Shown in pieces: positions 1 to 6,461 of a stretch of DNA of 9,978 nt. How positions within the stretch are numbered: the stretch's first letter is position 1; every line of letters begins with the position of its first letter. Origin of the DNA: Nanobdellota archaeon (lineage in GTDB: Archaea > Nanobdellota > Nanobdellia > Woesearchaeales > JAUYGA01). The stretch is taken from assembly GCA_030690755.1 (NCBI GenBank), contig JAUYGA010000236.1, positions 1 through 9,978 on the forward strand, read 5' to 3'. The notes under the pieces were generated by a model. It did no database searches and was not told the origin of the DNA. It saw nothing but the letters and a program-made list of their open reading frames with translations. Made by a program: the position numbers and the translations under genes.

Positions 1-49
1 TTGTGTCTTGATGAACATCAAGACCAGCAAATAATTGCATTTTTTCCAT
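1..49 (-). CDS. IS110-family recombinase/transposase, N-terminal fragment (runs off the left edge)
   Basis: Only 16 codons are inside the window; the gene continues beyond base 1. The visible protein begins MEKMQLFAGLDVHQDT. The G-[LI]-D-V-H-[KQ] signature a few residues after the start is typical of the RuvC-like N-terminus of IS110-family (DEDD) recombinases, where this Asp (here D11) is the first catalytic acidic residue. The start at 47-49 is supported by a perfect Shine-Dalgarno AGGAGGTG (complement of 55-62), five bases upstream. IS110 enzymes excise and insert their element through a circular intermediate, guided in characterised members by an element-encoded bridge RNA. The leader (50-123) forms strand-specific hairpins, described separately. 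Its neighbour, the gene at 209, is divergent. The family call rests on a very short stretch, so an inactive or domesticated relative is possible. Confidence 0.65.
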   Translation of the reverse strand, partial: MEKMQLFAGLDVHQDT

Positions 50-69
50 AAAAACACCTCCTATTTTAA

Positions 70-94
70 CACTAAGCTGCCAAGCAACTTAATA
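70..94 (-). other. Hairpin in the leader of the IS110-like gene
   Basis: Read on the minus strand, 84-94 pairs with 70-80 around the three-base loop UUG, giving 11 pairs, three of them G-U. On the plus strand those three pairs would be C/A mismatches, so the structure favours an RNA made from the recombinase strand. It ends seven bases before the Shine-Dalgarno. A smaller hairpin (108-111 with 119-122, plus one G-U) lies just upstream. It could be a translation-control leader or part of an element-encoded RNA; neither is shown. Confidence 0.4.
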
Positions 95-125
95 AAGAAT
101 TCTCATCGCTTCACATACAAGCAGT

Positions 126-140
126 AGAAACATTTAAATA
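126..140 (+). promoter_or_regulatory. BRE/TATA promoter of the 209-958 gene
   Basis: AGAAAC followed directly by ATTTAAATA matches the archaeal BRE-TATA layout. Transcription would start near 160-165, giving a leader of about 45 bases with a Shine-Dalgarno. The core is nearly palindromic and could also fire leftward toward the IS110-like gene. A 6-bp inverted repeat (GCTAAC 144-149, GTTAGC 161-166) overlaps the predicted start region. Confidence 0.5.
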
Positions 141-208
141 AACGCTAACAATGATATGCAGTTAGCATTTGGATTATATGAATTAATGATTTTAAAAAGG
201 TGATGCGC

Positions 209-958
209 ATGCCAGTTAATGTAAAACAATTGCAAGCAGGAATTAATTCTGCAGCACGAATGGAACAGAGAGAAATAGGGGACGTAAGAAGAATTATTGG
301 CGATTTGGTTAAAGCCAAGAACTTGGAAAATAAACTTCTGATTTTGAAAGATATGCTAAGCTCATATGTATCATCAAAGAATGTATCCACTCTAAGGATA
401 ACAAATGACCGCTGGATAGGCCATGTGAACGACTTTTTAGCTGATGTTTATGCAGAAAGAAAACTCATAGCAGATGGAAAGTTTATTGACAAAAAAAACA
501 TAAACCAGGACGCATTGCTGTTTAGAACAGACAGCGATTTCGAAGAAAAATTCAAACAGCTTCTCAGAGAACCTGCAAGCGATATAAGAGGAGGCATGAA
601 ACTTATCAATCAAGACCTTGGCCAAATCACACAATTAAAAGGTGAAGAAAAGAAAATAGCTTATATCGCTTCTCAGATATTCAGGATGTTAACTGTTTTG
701 GATGGGAAACTTGCAGACATGCAATTGCATCTTAATGCATTAAAAAACAGGCTAGAATCAGTGAAAAGATCAAAAGATGATGTTTTGAGAACACAATGGC
801 CGCAGACATTGAATGACTTAAAAAGGAGAATCGGTGAATTGGTAATTTTACATAATGAGATAGAGCATATTTACATTGAAGCAAACAAATTAGCAGCTCT
901 AGAATTAACACAGACTACTAACTGCGCAAGAAGAATACGCAACTTAAAGATTGCTTAA
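209..958 (+). CDS. Orphan helical (probable coiled-coil) protein, 249 aa
   Basis: I do not recognise a family. The protein is soluble, rich in Lys, Glu, Leu and Ile, almost free of Gly and Pro, and has long heptad-like stretches, especially roughly residues 130-245, so a mostly helical, coiled-coil structure is likely. No membrane segment, signal peptide or cysteine pair was seen. The frame is open from a GTG at 200, but AAGGTGAT (197-204) is a strong archaeal Shine-Dalgarno that overlaps that GTG. The ATG at 209, five bases downstream of the AGGTGA core, is therefore the better start (protein begins MPVNVKQLQ). It has its own promoter and a terminator-like hairpin, so it appears monocistronic. 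The next gene is also a helical orphan on the same strand, which suggests, without proving, a related role. Confidence 0.8.
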   Translation: MPVNVKQLQAGINSAARMEQREIGDVRRIIGDLVKAKNLENKLLILKDMLSSYVSSKNVSTLRITNDRWIGHVNDFLADVYAERKLIADGKFIDKKNINQDALLFRTDSDFEEKFKQLLREPASDIRGGMKLINQDLGQITQLKGEEKKIAYIASQIFRMLTVLDGKLADMQLHLNALKNRLESVKRSKDDVLRTQWPQTLNDLKRRIGELVILHNEIEHIYIEANKLAALELTQTTNCARRIRNLKIA

Positions 959-989
959 TAAGATAAGCATATCTTAAGCTTCTTTTTTT
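959..989 (+). terminator. Hairpin plus T-tract after the first orphan gene
   Basis: TAAGATA (959-965) and TATCTTA (970-976) form a perfect 7-bp stem with the loop AGCA, starting one base after the stop codon. Seven consecutive T follow at 983-989. The layout is that of an intrinsic terminator; in archaea the T-tract is the main signal. Confidence 0.6.
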
Positions 990-1040
990 ATTTAATTTCA
1001 CTAGATATAGGCTCATGCTACAATAGCATCAGTATAAAAA

Positions 1041-1053
1041 CAAAATTTATATA
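1041..1053 (+). promoter_or_regulatory. TATA promoter of the 1078-2091 gene (leaderless)
   Basis: An A-rich BRE-like stretch precedes TTTATATA (1046-1053). The box centre is about 28 bases before the ATG at 1078 and there is no Shine-Dalgarno between them, so transcription should begin at or next to the start codon. Confidence 0.55.
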
Positions 1054-1077
1054 CTCTTCCATCATTTATGTATCAAC

Positions 1078-2091
1078 ATGATAACCCACGAAAGATTAGC
1101 ATTTCTTCCGGCAAATATGCCTCTTAAGGTTAAGGCAGAGCATGTCAGAAATGTCGGTTTCGTTATTAACGAACAGATTAAGAACAGCGAGATCATAGAG
1201 TTCAAGTTCACAAGAAATGCCATCGGAAGGCTGGTTGATGAGCTTAACAAAATCAAAAGTGAAAGAGAATATGCAAAGGAACTTATCAGTATGATTTCTT
1301 ATGGTTCTACAATATCATTCCAAAAAGAGCATGCTATAGAGAATCTGCTTAGCTTTTCAAAAAGTGTTGTAGGAAACAAACACGCTGTAAGAGAAAGCTT
1401 AATCAGAATAAGTCAATTGATTGAAGTTGAACATGAAGCAGTAAAAAAACTTGTTAATTTCGAGGAACATGAAAAAGAGATAAATGATGTGGCATTCAAA
1501 AGAGCAAAAAATGTTCAGGTAATCACTGCCAATTTTGAGAAGATAAACGCTGCCATAAGGGCAAATGTTCTAAGGTTAAAGGCGCTAGGCTCAGAAGGCG
1601 AGCAACTTATGAAAAAAAACATTGCAAGATTAGACATGATAATCAATGAGTTCAGAAGAAAGGTCAAGCCTGAACTTGTCAGGACAAAAGGAGAGATTGC
1701 GCAAAATACGACAAAACTTCTTGAAGGTATGAACAAGGATTTGAAAGAATTGGAAACAATTTTGTCTGTCCAGAGAACAAACATAAAACAGGCAGAGGGA
1801 AGTTTTAAGGCAATAATTACATGCAATGATGCGCATAAAGTTGCAAGGATGCAAAATGAATTTATTGCTCTATTAAAAAGAATCATAATTTTGACAAATG
1901 GAAGAGAAAAAACTTGGATAAGAGATATGCAAAAAAAGTCAGCCGCAAACATGCATAACATAATTGATGTCGAAACCCATCTTAATAAGGCTGTTGCTGC
2001 AATGGCCGACATGAGAAGAAGAGAGCAAAAAGAGATTCATGATTCTCATGCTGAGATAATTTCAATGGTAGAACACTTGACAAAAGTTTGA
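1078..2091 (+). CDS. Orphan helical (probable coiled-coil) protein, 337 aa
   Basis: No family is recognised. After a short N-terminal part with mixed character (about residues 1-45), the rest is long charged helices rich in Lys, Glu, Ile and Leu, with heptad-like spacing through about residues 85-330. It has one Cys, no obvious membrane segment and no catalytic motif. The ATG at 1078 is supported by a TATA box at leaderless distance rather than by a ribosome binding site. It follows the 249-aa helical gene with a 119-base gap containing a terminator and a new promoter, so the two are separate transcription units. Both could be structural, scaffold or partner-binding proteins. I saw no clear sequence similarity between them by eye. 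Confidence 0.82.
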   Translation: MITHERLAFLPANMPLKVKAEHVRNVGFVINEQIKNSEIIEFKFTRNAIGRLVDELNKIKSEREYAKELISMISYGSTISFQKEHAIENLLSFSKSVVGNKHAVRESLIRISQLIEVEHEAVKKLVNFEEHEKEINDVAFKRAKNVQVITANFEKINAAIRANVLRLKALGSEGEQLMKKNIARLDMIINEFRRKVKPELVRTKGEIAQNTTKLLEGMNKDLKELETILSVQRTNIKQAEGSFKAIITCNDAHKVARMQNEFIALLKRIIILTNGREKTWIRDMQKKSAANMHNIIDVETHLNKAVAAMADMRRREQKEIHDSHAEIISMVEHLTKV

Positions 2092-2176
2092 AAAAAATAA
2101 ATTAGGATTCTCATATACTTGCACTCATTTTACCAGTAATAGAAACGCGCTTGACATTCTTAAGTAGTCACAAACA

Positions 2177-2190
2177 AAAAATTTATAAAA
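2177..2190 (+). promoter_or_regulatory. TATA promoter of the 2229-2720 gene
   Basis: A run of A followed by ATTTATAAAA (2181-2190). The predicted transcription start near 2211 leaves a leader of about 18 bases that just includes the Shine-Dalgarno AGGAGG (2217-2222). Confidence 0.5.
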
Positions 2191-2228
2191 GATAAATGAC
2201 TAGTAACAAAAAATGTAGGAGGACATTC

Positions 2229-2720
2229 ATGGAAAACAAACAATATAGCATACCTGCAAATGCAATTTACATTGGCCTTGGCCTTACCGCTTTATCGTTA
2301 ATCGGCAATATATCAAGTTGTTCTAAAAATAACAAACTTAAACAAGAAAATATCGTCCAAAGTAATACTATCATAGTGCAAACTGATGAAATTAAAACGC
2401 TTGATTCGATGCTGTTGGGAACCAACATCATGATGTATGCAGGCGCTTCAGAAGAATCAGGAACTATAAAAGATGCAAACAAATTCAATGCATTGATTAG
2501 TGAATTAAACTGCGGAAAACCGATAAATCTTAAAAAAGGTTACAGACTATCTGCGCAAATTCACGTAATAAACGGTTACAGGGAAAGCGAAGACGAAAAA
2601 TGCAAGTATGGGCAGATTGGGAATACAAATGATTTTTTTAAGACAATGTCTATAAATGTCAATCTCCCAAGAAAACAGGCAACAGCTTACTTGGCAAGGA
2701 GAAACATCGCTTACAAATAG
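2229..2720 (+). CDS. Membrane-anchored or lipoprotein-like orphan, 163 aa
   Basis: The open frame begins at 2196, but AGGAGG at 2217-2222, six bases before the ATG at 2229, fixes the start there (MENKQYSIPA). Residues 11-29 form one hydrophobic segment after a short charged N-terminus. It ends in I-S-S-C (C31), which resembles a lipobox, so the protein could be a lipoprotein or a single-pass anchor with the C-terminal part outside the cell. Residues 32-60 are polar and may be helical. The remainder contains two further Cys (C95, C125) that could form a disulfide, and looks like a small mixed globular domain. No known family is recognised. It converges on top6A; a T6 tract (2732-2737) follows the stop. 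Confidence 0.8.
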   Translation: MENKQYSIPANAIYIGLGLTALSLIGNISSCSKNNKLKQENIVQSNTIIVQTDEIKTLDSMLLGTNIMMYAGASEESGTIKDANKFNALISELNCGKPINLKKGYRLSAQIHVINGYRESEDEKCKYGQIGNTNDFFKTMSINVNLPRKQATAYLARRNIAYK

Positions 2721-2728
2721 ATAAATGA

Positions 2729-2740
2729 ATATTTTTTCTT
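2729..2740 (+). terminator. T-tract after the membrane-anchored orphan
   Basis: Six T followed by CTT lie 12 bases after the stop codon, with no strong stem. Such T-tracts are sufficient for archaeal RNA polymerase to terminate. It lies in the 50-base gap between convergent genes. Confidence 0.35.
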
Positions 2741-2770
2741 AAAGTCAAAATCTTTATCTGCAACTTAACC

Positions 2771-3907
2771 CTAAGGCAGCCAGCTTTTCGGATCAGCCAT
2801 CTTGTCTGGCAAATATGTTGTTATGACATAATTAAGGCCGTGCTTTGCAAGCGCCTGCTGCTCTGCTCTTTTCTTCATCTTGACTAAATCATTAAGAGCT
2901 TTTTGCCATTGCGGGCTTTGTTGGATAAATGGATCATTCTTTATTCCATCTTTTACTCTTTTGATGTCTATTTCTTTCAACGGATGCGTCGGAAGGTCAT
3001 ATTTTATGATATCCTGCGCAGTTATTCCTATGAACTTTGCTTGCGGAACGCAAAAATATTGGTTTATATGAGCGGCGTTTCCGCTTCCTACTTTTAATGT
3101 TCTGTAGATGTTAAGCCATCCGTAAGGATCTCCATCTGTAAATACAAAGACAGGCAGTTTTTTGTCGTCGCTTAACCTTCTTATGAATCTTCTGCATGCT
3201 CTTGTCGGGACTCCTCCCATGCTTATCAGTATGCAGTTTGCTTTTTTCCAATAGAAATGTTTAACAAGTCGTTGGTACATACCTGCTGTTTCTATTGCAA
3301 GAATGAATTTTGCTTTTGTCTCAAACTTTAATTCTTCTACTGAACTTGGAACTGAATATGCTCCTGTTCCCATTTTTGTGCAGTCTATTTTTACTTCTTT
3401 TCCAGTCTCAGGATCCTTATCAACAACTATCAGCTGGCCTGCAACATCTCCGCCTTTTTCCTCAGGTAAAAAGCCAAGCTGTTCCCTATTGACCATGAAC
3501 ATTGCTTCTATGTCATCCATTACTGTGTCTGACTCAGGCTGCTCATGAAACCTCGCTTCGCCCCAGTTCTTTGAGACATAATATGCCTCTCTCTTTGTTG
3601 CGATATCATCAGTATCAACAAGATTTTTTGAAAGCGCAAGCATCCTTAGTGTTTGGGCAAATGTCTTTACCGTATTAACAGTCAAAGTTCTTGTTTTTGT
3701 TGTGTCCTGCAAGACAAAATATCCTGATTTAGGATCATAACTTACATTGCTTAACGCTCGAATTGGAGTTTCAATCTGCGGATGGTCTTTTTTTATTATT
3801 GTGTCAAATATTCCTTTGGATAAGTCAACAATCCTTGCAGATACTTTGCCGTCTCTTTTAACTTTGATTTTTACGTCTTTACCTTCGTCTTTATTGTCTT
3901 TGGCCAT
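2771..3907 (-). CDS. top6A: DNA topoisomerase VI subunit A (Spo11-like, DNA-cleaving)
   Basis: This is the catalytic cleavage subunit of the type IIB topoisomerase. With subunit B it relaxes and decatenates DNA by making ATP-dependent double-strand breaks through a 5'-phosphotyrosyl bond. The 378 aa match the family length. The winged-helix/CAP domain carries K-R-E-A-Y-Y (105-110); the second Tyr, Y110, aligns with the catalytic Tyr of the Spo11 motif. The G-E-A-R-F-H-E-Q motif follows (116-123). The Toprim domain shows the metal-binding Glu (E206 in A-I-E-T) and D-G-D-P-Y-G (258-263) with D258 and D260. The first 20 residues are a charged tail. The ATG at 3905-3907 has AAGGAG (3915-3920) upstream. 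It lies 34 bases behind top6B, so the two are one operon and co-expressed. Confidence 0.98.
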   Translation of the reverse strand: MAKDNKDEGKDVKIKVKRDGKVSARIVDLSKGIFDTIIKKDHPQIETPIRALSNVSYDPKSGYFVLQDTTKTRTLTVNTVKTFAQTLRMLALSKNLVDTDDIATKREAYYVSKNWGEARFHEQPESDTVMDDIEAMFMVNREQLGFLPEEKGGDVAGQLIVVDKDPETGKEVKIDCTKMGTGAYSVPSSVEELKFETKAKFILAIETAGMYQRLVKHFYWKKANCILISMGGVPTRACRRFIRRLSDDKKLPVFVFTDGDPYGWLNIYRTLKVGSGNAAHINQYFCVPQAKFIGITAQDIIKYDLPTHPLKEIDIKRVKDGIKNDPFIQQSPQWQKALNDLVKMKKRAEQQALAKHGLNYVITTYLPDKMADPKSWLP

Positions 3908-3941
3908 TGTTTTTCTCCTTAATCATATTCCCGATATTTAA

Positions 3942-5606
3942 TCACTCTTCTCCTTCGTCAGTTTTTTCTTCTTCAAATTCCAGACCAAAACCGTCTTCTC
4001 CAGCGCCTTCGACTGAATCAAGTTCTATAGCATGTCTTGAGGTTTCAAGCACATCTTTTAGAGATTCAATAACTTTTCTTTCTTGAGTGTCATTTAATGC
4101 TAATATTTCTTTAAGCGCGCCTCCTATGTGCGGCAGATATTTCTCTATATAACTTCTTTTTTTGAATTCTGATTGGACGCGTTTCTTCTTGTTGACATAT
4201 GATCCAAGCAATCTTCCGCATTCCTGCAAAGCGAGTTTCATCTCTTTGATTATTTCAGGATAATGCGCTATTGCCTCTTTTGCTTCTGAAGTGAATGGCG
4301 CCCAGACAGATGCAAGGTGCACAAGGATTATTACTGGTCCTTGAGGAACACTTCCTTGGCTTTGGTTAAGTCCATAAGGTCTCCAATTTGTATCAATAAC
4401 TGCTTCATTAATCGCGCATGCTCCTTGCTGGTACATGAGTGGAACGCGGTTTGCAAATCTTAGGACTTCAGAAGGTCTGTCTCCTGGAAGTTCGCCTCCA
4501 TAGGCTATTGCTGCTTCAATCACAAATGGATTTCCGCGATAAACTGCTGGAGGTCTTGTGATGGAACAAAAAAATTCGGCTTTGATTTCTTTTTTCAGGC
4601 CTCTTTCTATTAGCTCTGAAGTGATTGGCGATATGCAATCTGTTGGCGGAGAGATTAATTTTGTATTTTTTATCGCTTCAACAAGTCTTTCAATCATCTG
4701 CGGAGTCATGTCAGCTGGTTTTGTGTTTGGCGGAAGCGCTGCTTTTTCGCACAGTTCTTTTGCAGTTCCTGAACCGACTCTTGAGAATTCTTGTGTCAGA
4801 AAAGCCTGCAATGTTCTGCATTCGGTCCACTTGACCATCTTCATCATCACGCCAAGTTCTATTCCATAAGGATGCGGCTTTATTTCCTTAGGCTCTTTTG
4901 GCAGTTGGTCTGTCGCTCTTGGGAAAACAAATTGTTCTGCTTTTGGCGTCGTATAGATTACAGTAACATGAGGGTTGACAATTGCAGTCTCTTTGAGATA
5001 TTGGTCGACAGATTGCGGTCCTTTTTGGTATGTCGCTTCAATGTCTAACTCAAGTCTTGTTCCATGCTCTTTTTTCCATTCCTTTTCTTCCTCTCTGATA
5101 ATTTCTGGCTTATTGTTTTTTGTATCAATATGCAGTTCACAGTAATAAGCAGGTTTGTCTGGCCCTATCTTTGTAAGGATCTTTATCGGCCTGCCTGTTG
5201 TCAGTTGTCCATAAAGCGCAGCTGCGCTGATGCCTATACCTTGCTGACCTCTTGCCTGTTTGAATGTATGGAATTTGCTTCCGTAAAGAAGTTTTGCGAA
5301 GATATTAGGTACTTGCTTTTTTACGATTCCTGGACCATTATCTTCTACTATTACCCTGAAACGATCATTTTGCATGTCAATAAGTTCTACAGAAATTTCT
5401 GGGAGTATTACTGCTTCTTCGCATGCATCAAGAGCGTTATCTACTGCTTCTTTGACAGTCATGAGAAGCGCTTTTCTTTTGTTGTCAAATCCGAGGAGAT
5501 GTCTGTTTCTTGCAAAGAATTCTGCTACTCCAATATCTCGTTGTTTTTCTGCTAGTCTGTCTGCAGTCGTCAGCGTTTCTTTATTTTCTTTTGCGTCTTT
5601 AGCCAA
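3942..5606 (-). CDS. top6B: DNA topoisomerase VI subunit B (GHKL ATPase)
   Basis: This is the ATP-binding subunit that dimerises on ATP and gates strand passage for Top6A. The GHKL fold shows E53 and N57 in E-A-V-D-N-A-L-D-A (Bergerat N-box), D-N-G-P-G (89-93) and G-Q-Q-G-I-G (120-125). An H2TH region follows (about 265-320), then the transducer domain with the likely switch lysine K443 in S-E-A-K-E-A-I-A. The 554 aa fit the family; the C-terminus is an acidic tail (about 529-554) without the extra Ig-like domain seen in some methanogens. The start is a TTG (5604-5606) behind GGTG with five bases spacing. In-frame stops lie a few codons upstream, and the conserved R-N-R-H-L-L-G-F-D-N (33-42) excludes a later Met. 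It is first in the top6B-top6A operon. Confidence 0.98.
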   Translation of the reverse strand: MAKDAKENKETLTTADRLAEKQRDIGVAEFFARNRHLLGFDNKRKALLMTVKEAVDNALDACEEAVILPEISVELIDMQNDRFRVIVEDNGPGIVKKQVPNIFAKLLYGSKFHTFKQARGQQGIGISAAALYGQLTTGRPIKILTKIGPDKPAYYCELHIDTKNNKPEIIREEEKEWKKEHGTRLELDIEATYQKGPQSVDQYLKETAIVNPHVTVIYTTPKAEQFVFPRATDQLPKEPKEIKPHPYGIELGVMMKMVKWTECRTLQAFLTQEFSRVGSGTAKELCEKAALPPNTKPADMTPQMIERLVEAIKNTKLISPPTDCISPITSELIERGLKKEIKAEFFCSITRPPAVYRGNPFVIEAAIAYGGELPGDRPSEVLRFANRVPLMYQQGACAINEAVIDTNWRPYGLNQSQGSVPQGPVIILVHLASVWAPFTSEAKEAIAHYPEIIKEMKLALQECGRLLGSYVNKKKRVQSEFKKRSYIEKYLPHIGGALKEILALNDTQERKVIESLKDVLETSRHAIELDSVEGAGEDGFGLEFEEEKTDEGEE

Positions 5607-5621
5607 TCTAACACCAATTTA

Positions 5622-5689
5622 TTGTCAATTAATCATGGTCAATAACCTTGTCAATCCACATCGTCAAGTTATATTGATTTCTTGTCAAT
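5622..5689 (-). repeat. TTGTCAAT-like repeat array before top6B
   Basis: On the plus strand TTGTCAAT occurs exactly at 5622-5629, 5648-5655 and 5682-5689, with variants TGGTCAAT (5636-5643) and TCGTCAAG (5661-5668). The five sites start 14, 12, 13 and 21 bases apart. On the gene strand the unit reads ATTGACAA. They fill the 80 bases upstream of the top6B start. They could be operator sites, or a structured or protein-binding leader if transcription starts near 5675. Confidence 0.6.
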
Positions 5690-5692
5690 TGA

Positions 5693-5707
5693 AGTTTATT
5701 ATAAACT
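5693..5707 (-). promoter_or_regulatory. Palindromic TATA box, candidate top6B promoter
   Basis: AGTTTAT-T-ATAAACT is a perfect 15-base palindrome containing TTTATAATAAA on the gene strand. Transcription would begin near 5675, giving a leader of about 70 bases that spans the TTGTCAAT array. Other TATA-like boxes occur between 5708 and 5826 and near 5673, so the choice is uncertain. Confidence 0.4.
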
Positions 5708-5826
5708 GCGAGATTATAACTCCTTTATAAAATTTGTTATTCATTAAACATTATTTAAAAATATTACCAAGTATTATTTTAAAAATAATCTTTTTTTACT
5801 GACGCTGCAATTCCTTTATAACTGAG
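5708..5826. other. AT-rich spacer between the KH gene and top6B
   Basis: There is no open frame of its own. It holds several TATA-like words and a 17-base perfect A/T palindrome at 5773-5789 followed on the plus strand by seven T (5791-5797). On the gene strand the A-run precedes the palindrome, so it is not a standard terminator for the KH gene. Confidence 0.4.
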
Positions 5827-6405
5827 CTAATCTTCTTCAGGTTCCTTAAGTTCGTCTCCTTTTAAGAATTTCTCGACATTCTGCATCTTAAGATGCCTTC
5901 TTTGTTTCTCGAGCCAATGATAGACATTAGAATGGACGCTCCCGCCAAGAAGATTTTCTACAGCTTTTTTAGCGACAGCTACATTTTCAGAAAGTCCGAT
6001 TATGCCAATTGTCTTTCCATAGACTGAGATGTCTGTTTCTGTCAATTCTTCAATTATTCTCCTTGCTTTTCCTTCAGAGCCAATAACACGGCCTTTCAAT
6101 CGGGTCATGTCATTTTTTGTCCTGATGAAATCATTCATGTTTATCATTTCAAAAGTAAAATCTCCTTTAAGAAGCAGTTGCGCTGTTTCAGGGTTAAAGC
6201 CTCGGGCTATCGCTTTTATGACTTCTCTGATATTAAAAAGCTTTATTGCGTCGTCTCCAGTTACAGTTACATCGCCTTCTTCAGAATCAATGTTTAATTT
6301 AGAATTTGAAAGTTCTTCTAATCGTTTCTTAATTTCGCCGCTCTTTCCGATCAGAACCGCAATTCTGTCCTTCGGTATCTTTATTTCGTAACTGTAGGAG
6401 GTCAT
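5827..6405 (-). CDS. Archaeal Dim2/Pno1-type KH-domain protein
   Basis: This 192-aa protein has the two-KH layout of archaeal Dim2 (Pno1/Krr1 relatives), which in characterised cases binds the 3' end region of small-subunit rRNA and works with RIO1 and Nob1 in 30S maturation. KH-1 begins at about residue 5 with the loop G-K-S-G (20-23). KH-2 has the G-S-E-G loop (109-112) and the typical ending H-S-N-V-Y-H-W-L-E-K (158-167). The tail is acidic. The ATG at 6403-6405 has only a weak GAGG two bases away; a TTAAAAA box about 25 bases upstream would allow leaderless initiation. The preceding gene on the same strand ends 56 bases away, so read-through is also possible. Confidence 0.93.
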   Translation of the reverse strand: MTSYSYEIKIPKDRIAVLIGKSGEIKKRLEELSNSKLNIDSEEGDVTVTGDDAIKLFNIREVIKAIARGFNPETAQLLLKGDFTFEMINMNDFIRTKNDMTRLKGRVIGSEGKARRIIEELTETDISVYGKTIGIIGLSENVAVAKKAVENLLGGSVHSNVYHWLEKQRRHLKMQNVEKFLKGDELKEPEED

Positions 6406-6461
6406 ATCCTCAATAATGGTTGTTTGTTTTTAAGGGTTTTGGATTTTTTGAGGTTAAATTG

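Noticed and set aside
144..166. Inverted repeat GCTAAC/GTTAGC as the terminal repeat of the IS110-like element
   Set aside because: It is a single hairpin with an 11-base loop, and IS110-group elements mostly lack terminal inverted repeats; the element's end cannot be set from this window.
200..208. GTG at 200 as start of the 249-aa protein
   Set aside because: The GTG lies within the Shine-Dalgarno AAGGTGAT itself; the ATG at 209 has correct spacing.
1515..2012. 165-aa open frame on the minus strand with hydrophobic stretches
   Set aside because: Antisense to the 337-aa helical gene; the hydrophobic look is what the complement of a Lys/Glu-rich coiled coil gives. No ribosome site.
5064..5555. 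163-aa open frame on the plus strand
   Set aside because: It lies wholly antisense to the conserved GHKL part of top6B, has the Phe/Cys-rich composition of a shadow frame and has no promoter or ribosome site.
5622..5689. CRISPR-like array before top6B
   Set aside because: Units are 8 bases, spacing is 12-21 bases and there are no unique spacers of CRISPR length; these are regulatory-type repeats.
5773..5789. 17-base perfect palindrome as a binding site or origin element
   Set aside because: It consists only of A and T in very AT-rich DNA, so a palindrome of this size is not strong evidence; kept only as part of the spacer description.
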